NCBI GenBank assembly: GCA_032158295.1
Contig: CM063253.1
Span: 3,193,001 to 3,257,000 of the forward strand
Length of the DNA: 64,000 bases
Source: Pycnopodia helianthoides
Lineage: Eukaryota; Echinodermata; Asteroidea; Forcipulatida; Asteriidae
Direction of reading: 5' to 3'
Made by a program: the position numbers and the translations under genes. The notes under the pieces are model-generated. The model was not told where the DNA came from, did not search any database, and saw only the letters and a program-made list of their open reading frames with translations. The stretch's first letter is position 1; every line of letters starts with the position of its first letter. Shown in pieces: positions 38,582 to 48,752 of this stretch.

Positions 38582-38713
38582 TATTGACAACATAGGGAAA
38601 CCGCCAACATAGGGCTAGATAGCTCAGTGATGGGTAGAGCGCCGGCACGTTCATCCGGAGGTCGTTCAAGTCCCAAGTTCTAGTGAACTTTTTCTTTGTT
38701 CAAACCCAACTTA
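38582..38713 (+). mobile_element. tRNA-derived SINE (family H), copy 2
   Basis: The same leader, A box (TAGATAGCTCAGTGATGGG), GCGCCGGCACGTT segment and tail as copy 1. The B box is weaker (CGTTCAAGTCCC). Confidence 0.7.
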
Positions 38714-40823
38714 CTCAGAAATTTTTACACTCAGTTATTGTGGTCATTACTTGATAAGTAAAAAAAAAATAAGCACGAAAAAGAAAATCCCTACGTTTAA
38801 GGAAGATGATTATAACCCAAATTGGTCAAAAGAGCGAACAAGGGGGTGTCACCTTGTCCTTATCGAACTGCTAAATCACTCACACACACCAATGTTTGTC
38901 GACCCGGTAAATCGAGGACTTCTCTTTGTCCTCCCACTGATTCCACTTATTTTCGGACTCCTTCGGTTTTGCAAGGGAAGTGAGGACGTCCCCCGGCCTG
39001 TCAAAACACCCGTATCCGATTTGTTAATAAAAGTCCTCGGTTTCAAAGGGTATAGACAGTAACGCTCCTTATTATGCTGGTTTTCCCCAAAACACAACAA
39101 CATTGAAATTACGGAGTTTCGTCATGTCAACTCGCTGGAAAAAAATGCATGATATCATTCTGATATAACATTCATGAATTCCGAATTGATATGCATTGTG
39201 ATTAGCCTTACGGTAGTCGCCTGTCAAGACAAAACATATTCGCGGGTAAAGCATTCAGAAGACAACACCCTACACAGTTGTATACAAAATCTTTTTTTTT
39301 CTCACATGACCAAGCTAATTACCGCTGATTACACAATGACTAGAACAAGCATCGTCGTCTAGTTACTGAATCACAATTTCTTGATCTGTGCAACTCATAA
39401 TCATAGACGTTAAACCAATGTTTGTATTGAGAGAGATTGGGTGCTGCCAGTTTGGTGTTTATATCCCCTTTTGGGAGTTTGCCGAGCTCCCCTTGATGTG
39501 AAGACCATCCAGACAGTCAGACAGACAGTCTGGACGGAATCTAACACAACAATTTGAATACGGTGATGGCGCCATTTTAAGAGGTGTATCACTCTGATCG
39601 GTGCACGGTGTGTCCCCGCATGCTATTAGAGAACCCGTTTTGGCTCAAAGGGGGATTTCCCACTGATCCCCAGCTGTGGACGATCCACACATTGTCTATC
39701 ACCCCCAGAAGGATGCCCGTAATCTCGCCGAGACCACGTGCTATTTACCCGAGCACCCACTCACTGGCGATATCACAACATGACGACCAAAGTTTCCCGC
39801 GCTTTCTTTAAGTCGCAATAATAAGAAGCTGACCGCGAGTGAACACCTTGTAGGCTATATACTCTAAATGATGTTATCTTTAACAGTGTGTGGGAAAACA
39901 GGTCCGGCCGTCATAATGCGTCTCTGACACGACATAGCCTAACAGAAATATCATTCCTCTATAACAGAAATATGTATTCCTTGAATGATAATTGGGAATG
40001 GAAGAGGGATTATTTTTTGCCAACCAGATCAGTGTAAATTCTTGTTTTGTACGAGGTAAGACGTCATACGTGAGCGGCACCGCAAGGCAACTAATTAGAA
40101 GCAAACTATATCCTCTCGCCAGAGGTGTTTGTTGTTACGGTAACGGGAAGGCGACGCACGCACGGAATGACAAAGTTTCTTTGAGTTTTTGTTGGGTGTA
40201 TATTTAACCTCTCAGGTCGGGCAATGTATCAGACGAATCATTGAGAAGTAACCTTTTAAAGAAATGTGTCTTTTTATGTTAAAAACCCCTGAAATTAATG
40301 CAACATTTGTGATCTGACAGACTGCTTTGCTCGACTTACAGAGCACTTGCAGAGCTGATTTTGTGTTGACAGTTTCGGTTATATGCTCAAAATAGGGATA
40401 ATAACCTATTTAGATAGTTACTAAACTCATTTCGAAGCCTTACCATTAGCATGTACAATTTGAGAATTTCATTCATTTAAGTGTACCCGACAATTTAACA
40501 TTCTAATCATAGCCTATAGCACAACTAATATGATAATTGTGGCTATCATTTATTTGTCATGGTAGAATTAGCTTCACGTCTGAATTTTCCTCACAATAAA
40601 AACCACAATGTGGACAATTTTTTCCATCTATCTACATAAGGCTGATGGATCAGGCTTTTTAGACGCCCAACTGTAAAAGACAGACAATAATTTACAATGG
40701 ACAGATATAGGCCACGTCACACTCCATCATATTGTAATACGATGAGCTATTATTTAGCAATATCTTATGACTTAATAATTCCCCAAGATGCGGTAACTTC
40801 TTTCCTTCATAATATGGTAACTT
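38714..40823. other. Gene-free stretch apart from a SINE tail
   Basis: Frames at 38751-39062 and 39584-39811 were examined and show no recognisable content. A CAGACAGT microrepeat lies at 39510-39532. Confidence 0.4.
39313..39470 (+). mobile_element. SINE family G tail fragment
   Basis: It shares GCTGATTACACAATGACTAG and TACTGAATCACAATTTCTTG..CATAATCATAGACGTTAAAC with the intronic copies. No tRNA head is present. Confidence 0.55.
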
Positions 40824-40947
<124 letters not shown>

Positions 40948-42129
40948 CTGTTCCAACGAGTGTGACTTCGACACAGCACTCAATTGGTGAGACTCGCCCC
41001 ATTTAACTCTTGACCGCTTTTTATCAAATCGTCTGAAAAACCCTTTTCTTTTTTCCCACCCTTCTCCTTCTACAGAATTCATCTGACCGGGCGATCTGAG
41101 CTTGTGTGGTTAATGCGGAATGAATGGATGCACGTTGGCGAGAAGAGAGAGTCTCCTGTCGGTCCCAATGTTGATTACTCAGTGAGGTAAAACATCGGTA
41201 TTCAACTCGCAGGCTGCGTTTGGAGGAACCATACGTCTACGGTAGCAGTACGCTGAGGGTGAACGCGTGACGGTACTAATAACGTATTCAGTTTCTACTC
41301 CAGTAAAATCTACAGGACGACCACGGGAAGCCAATTGGATTCTTGTGTTTTAGTTGGATATAGCTGTTAATATTTGACGGTGGGCGAGAGAGGGAAGTCA
41401 ACGTGCCCGAGAGTTATGACTAATTAATATTGCAGAGACATGTTTTTACTGAGTCCTCCGTATACTTGAGGTGAAGACAGACGCCGAGAAATACATACAC
41501 TGTAGACGTTCAACTCGCCAGAGAACTGGCCAGAATCAATCATCCAGGAATACGACCTATAGATCAGGCTAGAGCGCAGGAAGCACAACAGCACATTGGC
41601 ATCGAAGCGAGGGAATATTTATGCCCATTGAAATTGTCTGCAAATATAATCGGCGTTTGTTCGGACGCCTCTCATCATCTTGGCTCGTTCAGTAATTTAC
41701 CGGAAACATTTCTTCCCTTTTATCAATGCCTGAGTGACTGCATATAGAAACGTGGATCTGACGAGAGAATTTAAAAGATCTGTGTTTCAGTTGTCGTTCA
41801 CGTGGAATATTTAGTGAGCTTATGATCGTCTGGCAACGATGACATCCGTGTACACATTCTGCTTGATTTAACTGCGGGCTGTCTTTAATGCACGACAGAC
41901 ACATACTGTCCTAATTGCTCTGTGTGCCGCATTAGTCACAACCACACTGCATTGCACAAAGTCTGTGTTCGATCACAACCATTTATTTTATTTATTCAAC
42001 AAGGGATGGTGATGATCTCATGGTATGTGTGCTAGTGATTTTGTTAATGGAGAATATCATTACAAACTCATTAACTGTTATTATGTGATTTAGACTCAGT
42101 CAAAACGAACCAAACGGCTCGGCATCAGC
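40948..42129 (+). other. 5' flank of the receptor gene
   Basis: About 1.2 kb between the GA microsatellite and the start codon. It presumably holds the promoter, the 5' untranslated region or an upstream non-coding exon; an acceptor-like gatttagactcag lies at 42086-42098. No TATA box was clearly identified. Confidence 0.35.
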
Positions 42130-43077
42130 ATGTCGACTTTATCCCCGTACATCCCGGAACCACACCCGGCACCAAACATTGCTGCCTTTGACTCGGCCCC
42201 CGGACTCAATTCCCCCATGGATGAATTGGAGGCGAAGGGCACCACGAACGCAGGAGAGACAGAAGAGCTGGCCAATATGACCAGCATGGTGGCGCTGATG
42301 CCTAGTGTCAGCGTCATCACACCCATCACCATGATGGGAATAGGGCTATTCGGTAATGTCATAGCCCTGGGGATATACAACTGCTCGTGTACTGCTCATC
42401 GCAAACTCCCTTTCTACGGCCTACTCCACGGGCTGCTCTGGACTAACATCTTCGGATACATAGCCGTGTACCCGCTCATAATCGCCGCCTATTTCAACGG
42501 TTTGCAATGGATCGGCGGGAGTCACACGTGCAACTTTCAAGGACTGTCTCTCCTGAGCTTCGGCATGTCCACCTCGCTGCTGGTCGGCTGCATGGGGTTC
42601 GAACGCTTCCTGGCCGTGTGTAAGCCCCAGCTCCACGCCAAGCGAGTGGAGAGAAGGAAGATCCCCTATCTGATATTCTTAGTATGGGTGTTTGCTGTCT
42701 TCACAGCGTTCATGCCCATCGTGGGGTTCGGTGAGATGGTTCAGCACTATCCCAACACGTGGTGCTTCGTGAACTGGCGCCACCAACAGACCGTTGGTAA
42801 ACTGTACACCAGCATCCTCGCCGCTGAACTCTCCGGGGTGTTATTACTCGTCATCTCCTGCCTGGGATCCGTCGTTGGGATGACCGTGTTTAGAGCCATG
42901 TGTCTGAAAAATGGACGTCCCGGTGACATTGTGGAGGTGACCGGAACGGAGATCAGGCGCCTGTCTATTCGGACTGCCAGACGTCATGGGATTAGCCCTG
43001 CAATAACCTCAGTGTGGCTGACTGCGCATTACGTCTTTTTCGCCCTTGCGGTATTAATCTGTGTAATTCCAATTGTG
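42130..43077 (+). CDS. ptger4-like: Prostanoid (EP4-like) receptor GPCR, coding exon 1 (N-terminus to TM6)
   Basis: Encodes residues 1-316 of a rhodopsin-family GPCR, expected in the plasma membrane. The start ATG follows an in-frame TAG at 42091. There is a long extracellular N-terminus with a sequon at N49. TM1 lies at about 60-84 with GN at 75-76, and TM2 carries TNIFG at 105-109. C134 and C212 can form the usual disulfide. The TM3 end reads ERF at 158-160. Extracellular loop 2 has HYPNTWCF at 206-213, close to the prostanoid-receptor YPGTWCF signature. TM6 ends LICVIPIV, very like EP4 LICSIPLV. The exon ends in phase 0 at a GTG/gtaagt donor, and vertebrate prostanoid receptor genes also have an intron at the end of TM6. 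By family, EP4 couples PGE2 to cAMP signalling, but D2.50 is replaced by Asn here, so ligand and signalling are not certain. The prostanoid-type assignment is strong; the exact subtype is inference. Confidence 0.9.
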
Positions 43078-43323
43078 GTAAGTTAGCTGTTTCAAGTTTT
43101 CCAACAGATACTTGTAATGATGACGTCATGGTTTAGCTTCCGACAATTGTACAGATAACAATAGTTTACCATTCTTCTGCAAAGTGGTACACAAACTGTG
43201 ACGTCATCAGTACTGTTAAGTTTATTCTTCCAAAGGTTTGACGACAACTATAATTGTTTTACCTACGTATTCTCTGTAGCAATGGTTTGAGGGCTAATTT
43301 TGTTCTTTGAAGAACATATCTCG

Positions 43324-43464
43324 TCACCGTGGTCCAGTGGTTAGGCTGCAGGCCTTGCAATCGCAAGGTTGTGGGTTAGAATCCAACCAGGCTAATTGCT
43401 GATTTCACAATGACTAGAATTAGTACTATCGTCTAGTTTACTGAATCACAATTTCTTGATTCTT
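43324..43464 (+). mobile_element. tRNA-derived SINE (family G), copy 1, in receptor intron 1
   Basis: The tRNA-like head has TGGTCCAGTGGTTAGGCTG and GGGTTAGAATCC as A and B boxes. The tail is GCTGATTTCACAATGACTAG. It lies head to tail with copy 2. Confidence 0.6.
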
Positions 43465-43465
43465 G

Positions 43466-43640
43466 TCACCGTGGTCCAGTGGTCAGGCTGCAGGCCTTGC
43501 AATCGCAAGGTTGTGGGTTAGAATCCTACGAAGCTAACTGCTGATTTCATCATCGTCTGGTTACTGAATCACAATTTCTTGATTTGCGCCATTCATAATC
43601 ATAGACGTTCAACCAATGTTTTGTATGTTGCCAGCTTTTG
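43466..43640 (+). mobile_element. tRNA-derived SINE (family G), copy 2, in receptor intron 1
   Basis: The head is nearly identical to copy 1. The tail extends through CATAATCATAGACGTTCAAC. Another tail occurs alone at 39313-39470. Confidence 0.6.
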
Positions 43641-43847
43641 CCAGTTAACCGAGTTACCCTGACGGGAAGATCCAAACAGATAAACCAAACAAATAAACAA
43701 CAAAAACAGATTGAGATATGCAAAGAAAATACTGTACAGTGGTAAAACAGCAAACACAGAGCCAAGTCACTGCAGTGTAAACAATATGATGTTTCATTTG
43801 AAATGAGAATTCGCAGATTAACTTCCTCTCAATTGTTCTTCCACCAG

Positions 43848-44295
43848 TTGAGAATAATCCTGAATGTGTCGGGCCAGCCGGAGAATCATTTTGCAACCTT
43901 TTTAGCCATGGGCTACGCCGAGTGCTTCCCCGCCGCCGCCCCGTGGATTTACATGCTGTTTCACCGTCAGTTCTGGAAGCGGGTCTTACCGTGCTGCTTC
44001 TCCAAGAAGCTGACAAACTCCAACGGTATCCACGCCGTTAATTACTACCACCGCCCGGTATCGGGAGGGGACAATAACTCCGGTCCGGAGGACCACGAGG
44101 ACGGGAATGCGAACAGTATACTACCCAACAGTAACGGGGTGATACTATGAACACGTTTGGAGTTATGACCGAGGAGGGCAGCACGGCTGATATTCTGACA
44201 ATGGCTCGGAAGAGCACGCATTCGTTGAGGCAGGGGTCGGTTGGGGCGACGCCGTCTTGGCAGACGTCCGAGGAGGCGTCCAACTACAACAAAAG
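43848..44295 (+). CDS. ptger4-like: EP4-like receptor, coding exon 2 (loop 3, TM7, start of C-tail), with apparent frameshift
   Basis: The acceptor is a pyrimidine-rich tract ending ccaccag at 43847, and the exon continues exon 1 in phase 0. Across the junction the protein reads IPIV then LRIILNVSGQPE, matching the EP4 TM6-loop 3 region. TM7 ends FPAAAPWIYMLF, where family members have DPW(V/I)Y, so position 7.49 is Ala. The family Arg 7.40 that binds the prostaglandin carboxylate is replaced by Gly. The receptor frame stops at 44148-44150, giving 416 residues. However, another frame stays open from there to a good donor (AAAAG/gtgggt at 44295) and joins exon 3 in phase. Adding one G to the run at 44136-44139 makes one continuous frame of 542 residues. 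I read this as a one-base assembly or real deletion. Confidence 0.8.
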
Positions 44296-44973
44296 GTGGG
44301 TATCAATCGATCGCAGGTGTTTGCTCTGCTGGATGTTCAAAAACGGAGACTTTGTTTATGATTCTATCGTCACTTTTCCATACCTAGACAAACAAGGATG
44401 CTCTTGCCATGCTGAGATGTAGAACAAAGAGCCATACCAACAGCCTTTCCATGTGCTGCATATCTCTTTGGAACTCATTACCTGGTGCATGTTTTCATCC
44501 TTCCTACAATCTTAGACTGTTTTAAGAGGAATATCAATTCCTACATTCAGCTTCCCTGAGTTATTTTCATTTGAAATGTTTTCTTGTTGTAGTCCCTTAC
44601 CAAGAGTGGCTTTGAACCCTGTTTGGGGTGAACTTGGTAGAAAACCTCCGAAACAAACAAACAACAACAACAACAACAACAGCACTCTGCTCTACCAGCC
44701 AGGCTCCTAGTGGATGATACCCATGCCTACATCCTTACGGACTGTGAAGGGGGGTAACCCTGTTTCAGCCCTAGGAGTAGGGCATGGCAACGTGCCCCTT
44801 GTGTCAGTTGATTTGGGTAAACAGCCCAAATCAGTTACGTGTAGCCCTCACCTTGAAGTGGCCGTTCAGCCATGTGAGTTAGGCGATATCTAATTTAAAA
44901 AACATAACAAAAAAAAACCAAGAACAACACTTTTCCATCTTCATGTTTTTACTGTTGATTTCCTGTATCTTAG
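44296..44973 (+). other. Intron 2 of the EP4-like receptor gene, containing a LINE remnant
   Basis: The intron is bounded by gtgggt and ttcctgtatcttag. It includes a decayed non-LTR retrotransposon 3' end (about 44401-44690). It then holds a moderately GC-rich stretch (44700-44880) in which I recognise nothing. Confidence 0.6.
44401..44690 (+). pseudogene. Non-LTR retrotransposon 3' end remnant in receptor intron 2
   Basis: A short frame reads CCISLWNSLPGACFHPSYN. After a one-base shift it continues CFKRNINSYIQ. The LWNSLP...FKRxLxxYL pattern is the usual C-terminus of Jockey/CR1-like reverse transcriptases. It is followed by about 100 bases and a CAA-rich tail (44659-44681), typical of a LINE 3' end. 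Confidence 0.5.
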
Positions 44974-45205
44974 AAACAATAGCACATCAAAAGTGCCGCC
45001 ATACCGGGACCACTCTAAAGACTGCTGTCCTCCTCACCACGTGACAGGCCACAAGAGCCACCACTGTCCCCATGGTAACATAGCCCGGGTGGAGTACCAC
45101 GCGCTCGTTCGGATGATGGATGAGGGTTCGCACACAGAGGGCGCTATTGACGACACCTCGGATCTGGCTAAAGCATGCACATTTGGCAAGGAGTCCACTA
45201 TCTGA
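44974..45205 (+). CDS. ptger4-like: EP4-like receptor, coding exon 3 (cytoplasmic C-tail end)
   Basis: The acceptor is ttgatttcctgtatcttag, ending at 44973. The exon supplies one base to finish the Arg codon begun by the last two bases of exon 2, then 76 codons and a TGA at 45203. The predicted tail is Ser/Thr/His/Asp-rich with no membrane segment, as expected for a GPCR tail that could be phosphorylated. The phase match with the shifted exon 2 frame, not with the stopped receptor frame, is the main evidence that this exon is real. No family motif was recognised, so the call rests on splice signals and context. Confidence 0.6.
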
Positions 45206-45380
45206 TGGCCACTCACGAAACGGTTTTTTAGGATCATGCTTATAACAGAACATACTTTTTGAAGGGATGGGGCAAAATAATGTATTTGCCATGTTTTTGG
45301 GTCGTTGGACTACTGTGTGTAATGTTATGTGTTTACATCAACGGAACAGGCTGAAAGTTTCTAAGTTTTTTCACTTCGGA

Positions 45381-45421
45381 AATAAATTACAACTATTAAA
45401 ATGAACAAATTAAAGAATAAA
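45381..45421 (+). promoter_or_regulatory. Candidate polyadenylation signals of the receptor gene
   Basis: Two AATAAA hexamers at 45381-45386 and 45416-45421 lie about 175 and 210 bases beyond the exon 3 stop, a normal distance for a 3' end. Their presence supports exon 3 as the last exon. Confidence 0.5.
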
Positions 45422-45684
45422 CATTGTTCGTATACAACTTTTAAAAGTAAACTAGTGGATCACTTAAAATTGCATGCTGTTTATATCTATACAACTGTAC
45501 AATAAATAAATGCATGAAGTAAAGAAACGGGATCTCAAATGTAAATCTTACTTTATTGAAGTCTACAACTTGCAGACTTCGAAAAACAAACCAAACCGAT
45601 GTCGATTTAAACTCGCCAGTAATTGGACATCGAGACTGGAATATTTTTCCTAAATGCGACTGTTGATCTGGTTTCACACAAACT

Positions 45685-46026
45685 TTAAAGGCCCTGTACA
45701 CTATTGGTAAGATCGAAAAACACAATGTTCACAGATTCACACATAACTTACATGATTTAAAATAAGTAATGGTAGAAAGGGTTCTTTACAATATTTCTGC
45801 CTTAAAATGCTATCGTTTCTGAGAAACGAGTAAAACAATAGTAATTATCGCGCGCGATAATTTGAAAAACAGAAAACACATAAGATCTCTTTTCACTATT
45901 TTCTCGTGACCTCGATGACCGATTGAGCTCAAACTTTCACAGGTTTGTTTGTTCATGCATGTGTTTAATCACACAAAATGTGGACACTGATTTTGAGCTA
46001 ATACCAAAAGTGTACAATACCTTTAA
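45685..46026 (+). mobile_element. Foldback MITE, divergent relative of family A
   Basis: TTAA lies at both ends, with left AAAGGCCCTGTACACTATTGG and a matching inverted right end. The core shares TTTTCACTATTTTCTCGTGACC with family A. Its centre is a perfect 20-base palindrome at 45843-45862. Confidence 0.75.
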
Positions 46027-46883
46027 ATGGTGACAGCTCATCTTAAAGATGAATCGTAGTGCTTCGTGAAGTCGATCCCAGTGTAGTGTATGGATTCAAA
46101 GTGCGAGTGGCAAGGGGCGCCCTCAATATTTATATTTAAGCCAGTCGTGTTGATTCATCCCACTTTCGTGGATGGTTGAATACCCTATTCTGAGTCATTA
46201 TTTCCTTTTCCTAGTTTTGTTTTAGGATTCAAATTATTTTACAGCTTGTAGTGCAGGATAATCAGACGTTATTCTGCAGCATTGTTTAAGATAAGTGAGT
46301 TTCTTCACTACACGGTGCTGGACCACCGTTTGATGTCTTAACAACTTTTCATTGTAAAAAAAATAAAACCAACATCGAATATCGAATGAATTAATTTTGA
46401 TATTCAATTAAACTAAATAATGTATCTTTTGGGGACAAAGAGTATGCACTGAACAGTTATTGAGACTTTACTGCGAGACTGGTTGTTCCATTGATGTCCA
46501 TTGTTCGGTCAGAACAACAGAGGACGCTAAACTGTAATGGACGACTTTGTTTCTTCACAGCTTGGACAGGCAAGTTGTTGGGTTTTTTGTGTACAAACAA
46601 AATCAGAACTACGATTACTTAATTATTACACAGTACACTACTTGAATGAAAGATAAAAAGAAATGATTGTATCTTTCAAAATTGTACTTTAAGTTCATTT
46701 TGTGAAGGTAGTGGTTGAGAGATGTGAAAATAAAATATATTTAAATTCTTTGAATCAAAGTATAATTATTGTATTTTGTGATTCATTTTGGGGCATTTTA
46801 TCGAACTGAATAATTTCTCTACCTAGTACACTAAAGTGCTTGATTGGATTAAAGAAGCAGAGGAGTTTTTATTCGGTTTCATT
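46027..46883. other. Intergenic stretch after the receptor gene
   Basis: AT-rich, with no coding frame or repeat match. Confidence 0.45.
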
Positions 46884-47235
46884 CAAACTTGCTGCACGAA
46901 TGATGAATTGGTTCTCAAATCATGCAGAAAGAGAGAAAATGATTTTTCTTCAAAAAAAGCCTGAAACGAAATTAAAGTATTTATAGTTTCCCACGCCCGT
47001 TGAGTTTCTGCTAAAAAAATGACAGCGCAGAGGAACTTTTTATGAAAACCGTAAATGATCAAACTTGCTGCACGAATGATGAATTGGTTCTCAAATCATG
47101 CAGAAAGAGAGAAAATGATTTTTCTTCAAAAAAAGCCTGAAACGAAATTAAAGTATTTATAGTATCCCACGCCCGTTGAGTTTCTGCTAAAAAAATGACA
47201 GCGCAGAGGAACTTTTTATGAAAACCGTAAATGAT
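46884..47235 (+). repeat. Recent 176-bp tandem duplication
   Basis: Two head-to-tail copies (46884-47059 and 47060-47235) differ by a single base that I can see (ATAGTTTCCC against ATAGTATCCC). The duplication must be young or recently homogenised. Confidence 0.92.
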
Positions 47236-47583
47236 CATCGATGGAGTTGTCGCATGATGACTGGGGTTGTCGACCCCCCCCCCCCCGAGATGCAACTGGT
47301 CTGCAACGTTTATACCAAAAACTATTTTTTCCTTAATTACTCATACATTTTTAAGCAAAAAAAAAGGTGAAACCCTTTAAATTCTATCCTCATCAGACAG
47401 GCCCGATTGACACTGCCTATGATGACCCTGTATGTAGGCAGTATGACTCATATTCTCCAGTTTAAATATAAAACGCTGTTTATATAGTATAGGGAATGTA
47501 CAAAAAATCTGTGGTGTCGCAGTGTAAAAACAGAATAATTACCCCCCCCCCCACACACACACACGTGTGTAAACACCTGCAAT

Positions 47584-47690
47584 CGGGGACCTCCTATTGT
47601 CCCTCTTTTGTTTGTACTCTAACTTTTTGTACTCTGACCTTTCCCCAAACGGGGACCCTATTGTCCTCTTTTGTTATAGGTCCCCGGTTT
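47584..47690 (+). repeat. Short tandem duplication of about 70 bp
   Basis: CGGGGACC.CCTATTGTCC.CTTTTGTT occurs at about 47585 and again at about 47654, next to a C run and CA repeat at 47541-47565. Confidence 0.55.
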
Positions 47691-48752
47691 GAATGTGTAT
47701 ACCTACCCACACAAAAATAATAAAAAATGTTAGCAATAAACCACAAGTGGAAACTAACAGGGTAAATCTTAATTATTTTTGGTCTGAACAAAGAAAAATT
47801 GACGTCGGGGGAATTGAACCAGTGACACTGGATATTTACGCACACACTTTTTGAACACCAGCAAGGTCAGTGATTGGCTTAACTCCATGCTTATACAGAA
47901 ACAGTCTGAGAACCATTGGCAGAACGACAGGTTGGTTCTTTCTGACGTTGATGTTTAACGTAAAAATCAATCAATAAGACGTGACAGTGGGGGGCGCTTC
48001 CTTTTTAATCCTTTTAACATATCCATTGAGTGGGGGATTATGCTGAACTATGACCTCCATACAGCAGATTGCATGGGGAAGCTTACACTTCCTTCAGGTC
48101 GGGTTCTATTGCTTGGATCATAGAGAAAGGACCACAGATTAGCTTGGATACACTTCGATCCAAGGTATAACCGGGAGGTAAATCATGGTATTAAACCATG
48201 GAGGTAGACAGGTATAACACAGGGAGATCATCACCCATCTGTACCACTGTGGATGTAGAACATAAAATCTCAATAAAATACACATTCACGGTACGTCTCC
48301 ATGATTTTCTTAACACCACTTTGTTTACGCGCTGGAAGTCATCGCAATTAGATCGCCGAGAGAGAAGGGGGGAAACACACCCACTCACGCCCCATCGATT
48401 ACGCAAACAAGGATTTCTTGGGAGAGAATGGACTGGACAGTGAGTACAACGTGTTGCATGTAGTGGTCACTGCATTGTTTACTAAGCAGGACACCCCCTG
48501 CCGGGTAAACGTGGACAAGAAGGGGGTAACGCCAACACAAACACGCACACACACACGCATGTATACACAAGAGCCTTACCATTGTGTTTGATGTACGCTC
48601 TACCACCCAGCATCAGTTGGGAAGTGTCATATATCGATGATTAACACCACCATCCACGTCTGTATAAGCATGGCATAAACACCCACTTAATTCGTTCCAC
48701 TTTTTAATTTGAAAGCTAATCGAGTTATACGGTACGGTGACTCAAAAAAACA
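47691..48752 (+). other. 5' flank of paralogue 1
   Basis: No clear homology to the 5' flanks of paralogues 2 and 3 beyond a short ACGGTGACT near the start codon. A frame at 48198-48443 has no recognisable content. Confidence 0.4.

Larger units (their letters stand above)
43078..43847 (+). other. Intron 1 of the EP4-like receptor gene, containing two tandem SINEs
   Basis: The intron is bounded by gtaagt and a pyrimidine-rich ccaccag. It is 770 bases long and holds two tRNA-derived SINE copies (43324-43640). The rest is AT-rich with no coding signal. Confidence 0.75.

Noticed and set aside
44147..44422. A separate downstream gene starting at the ATGA overlap
   Set aside because: The frame fits better as the receptor's own tail after a one-base correction, because it ends at a donor in phase with exon 3.
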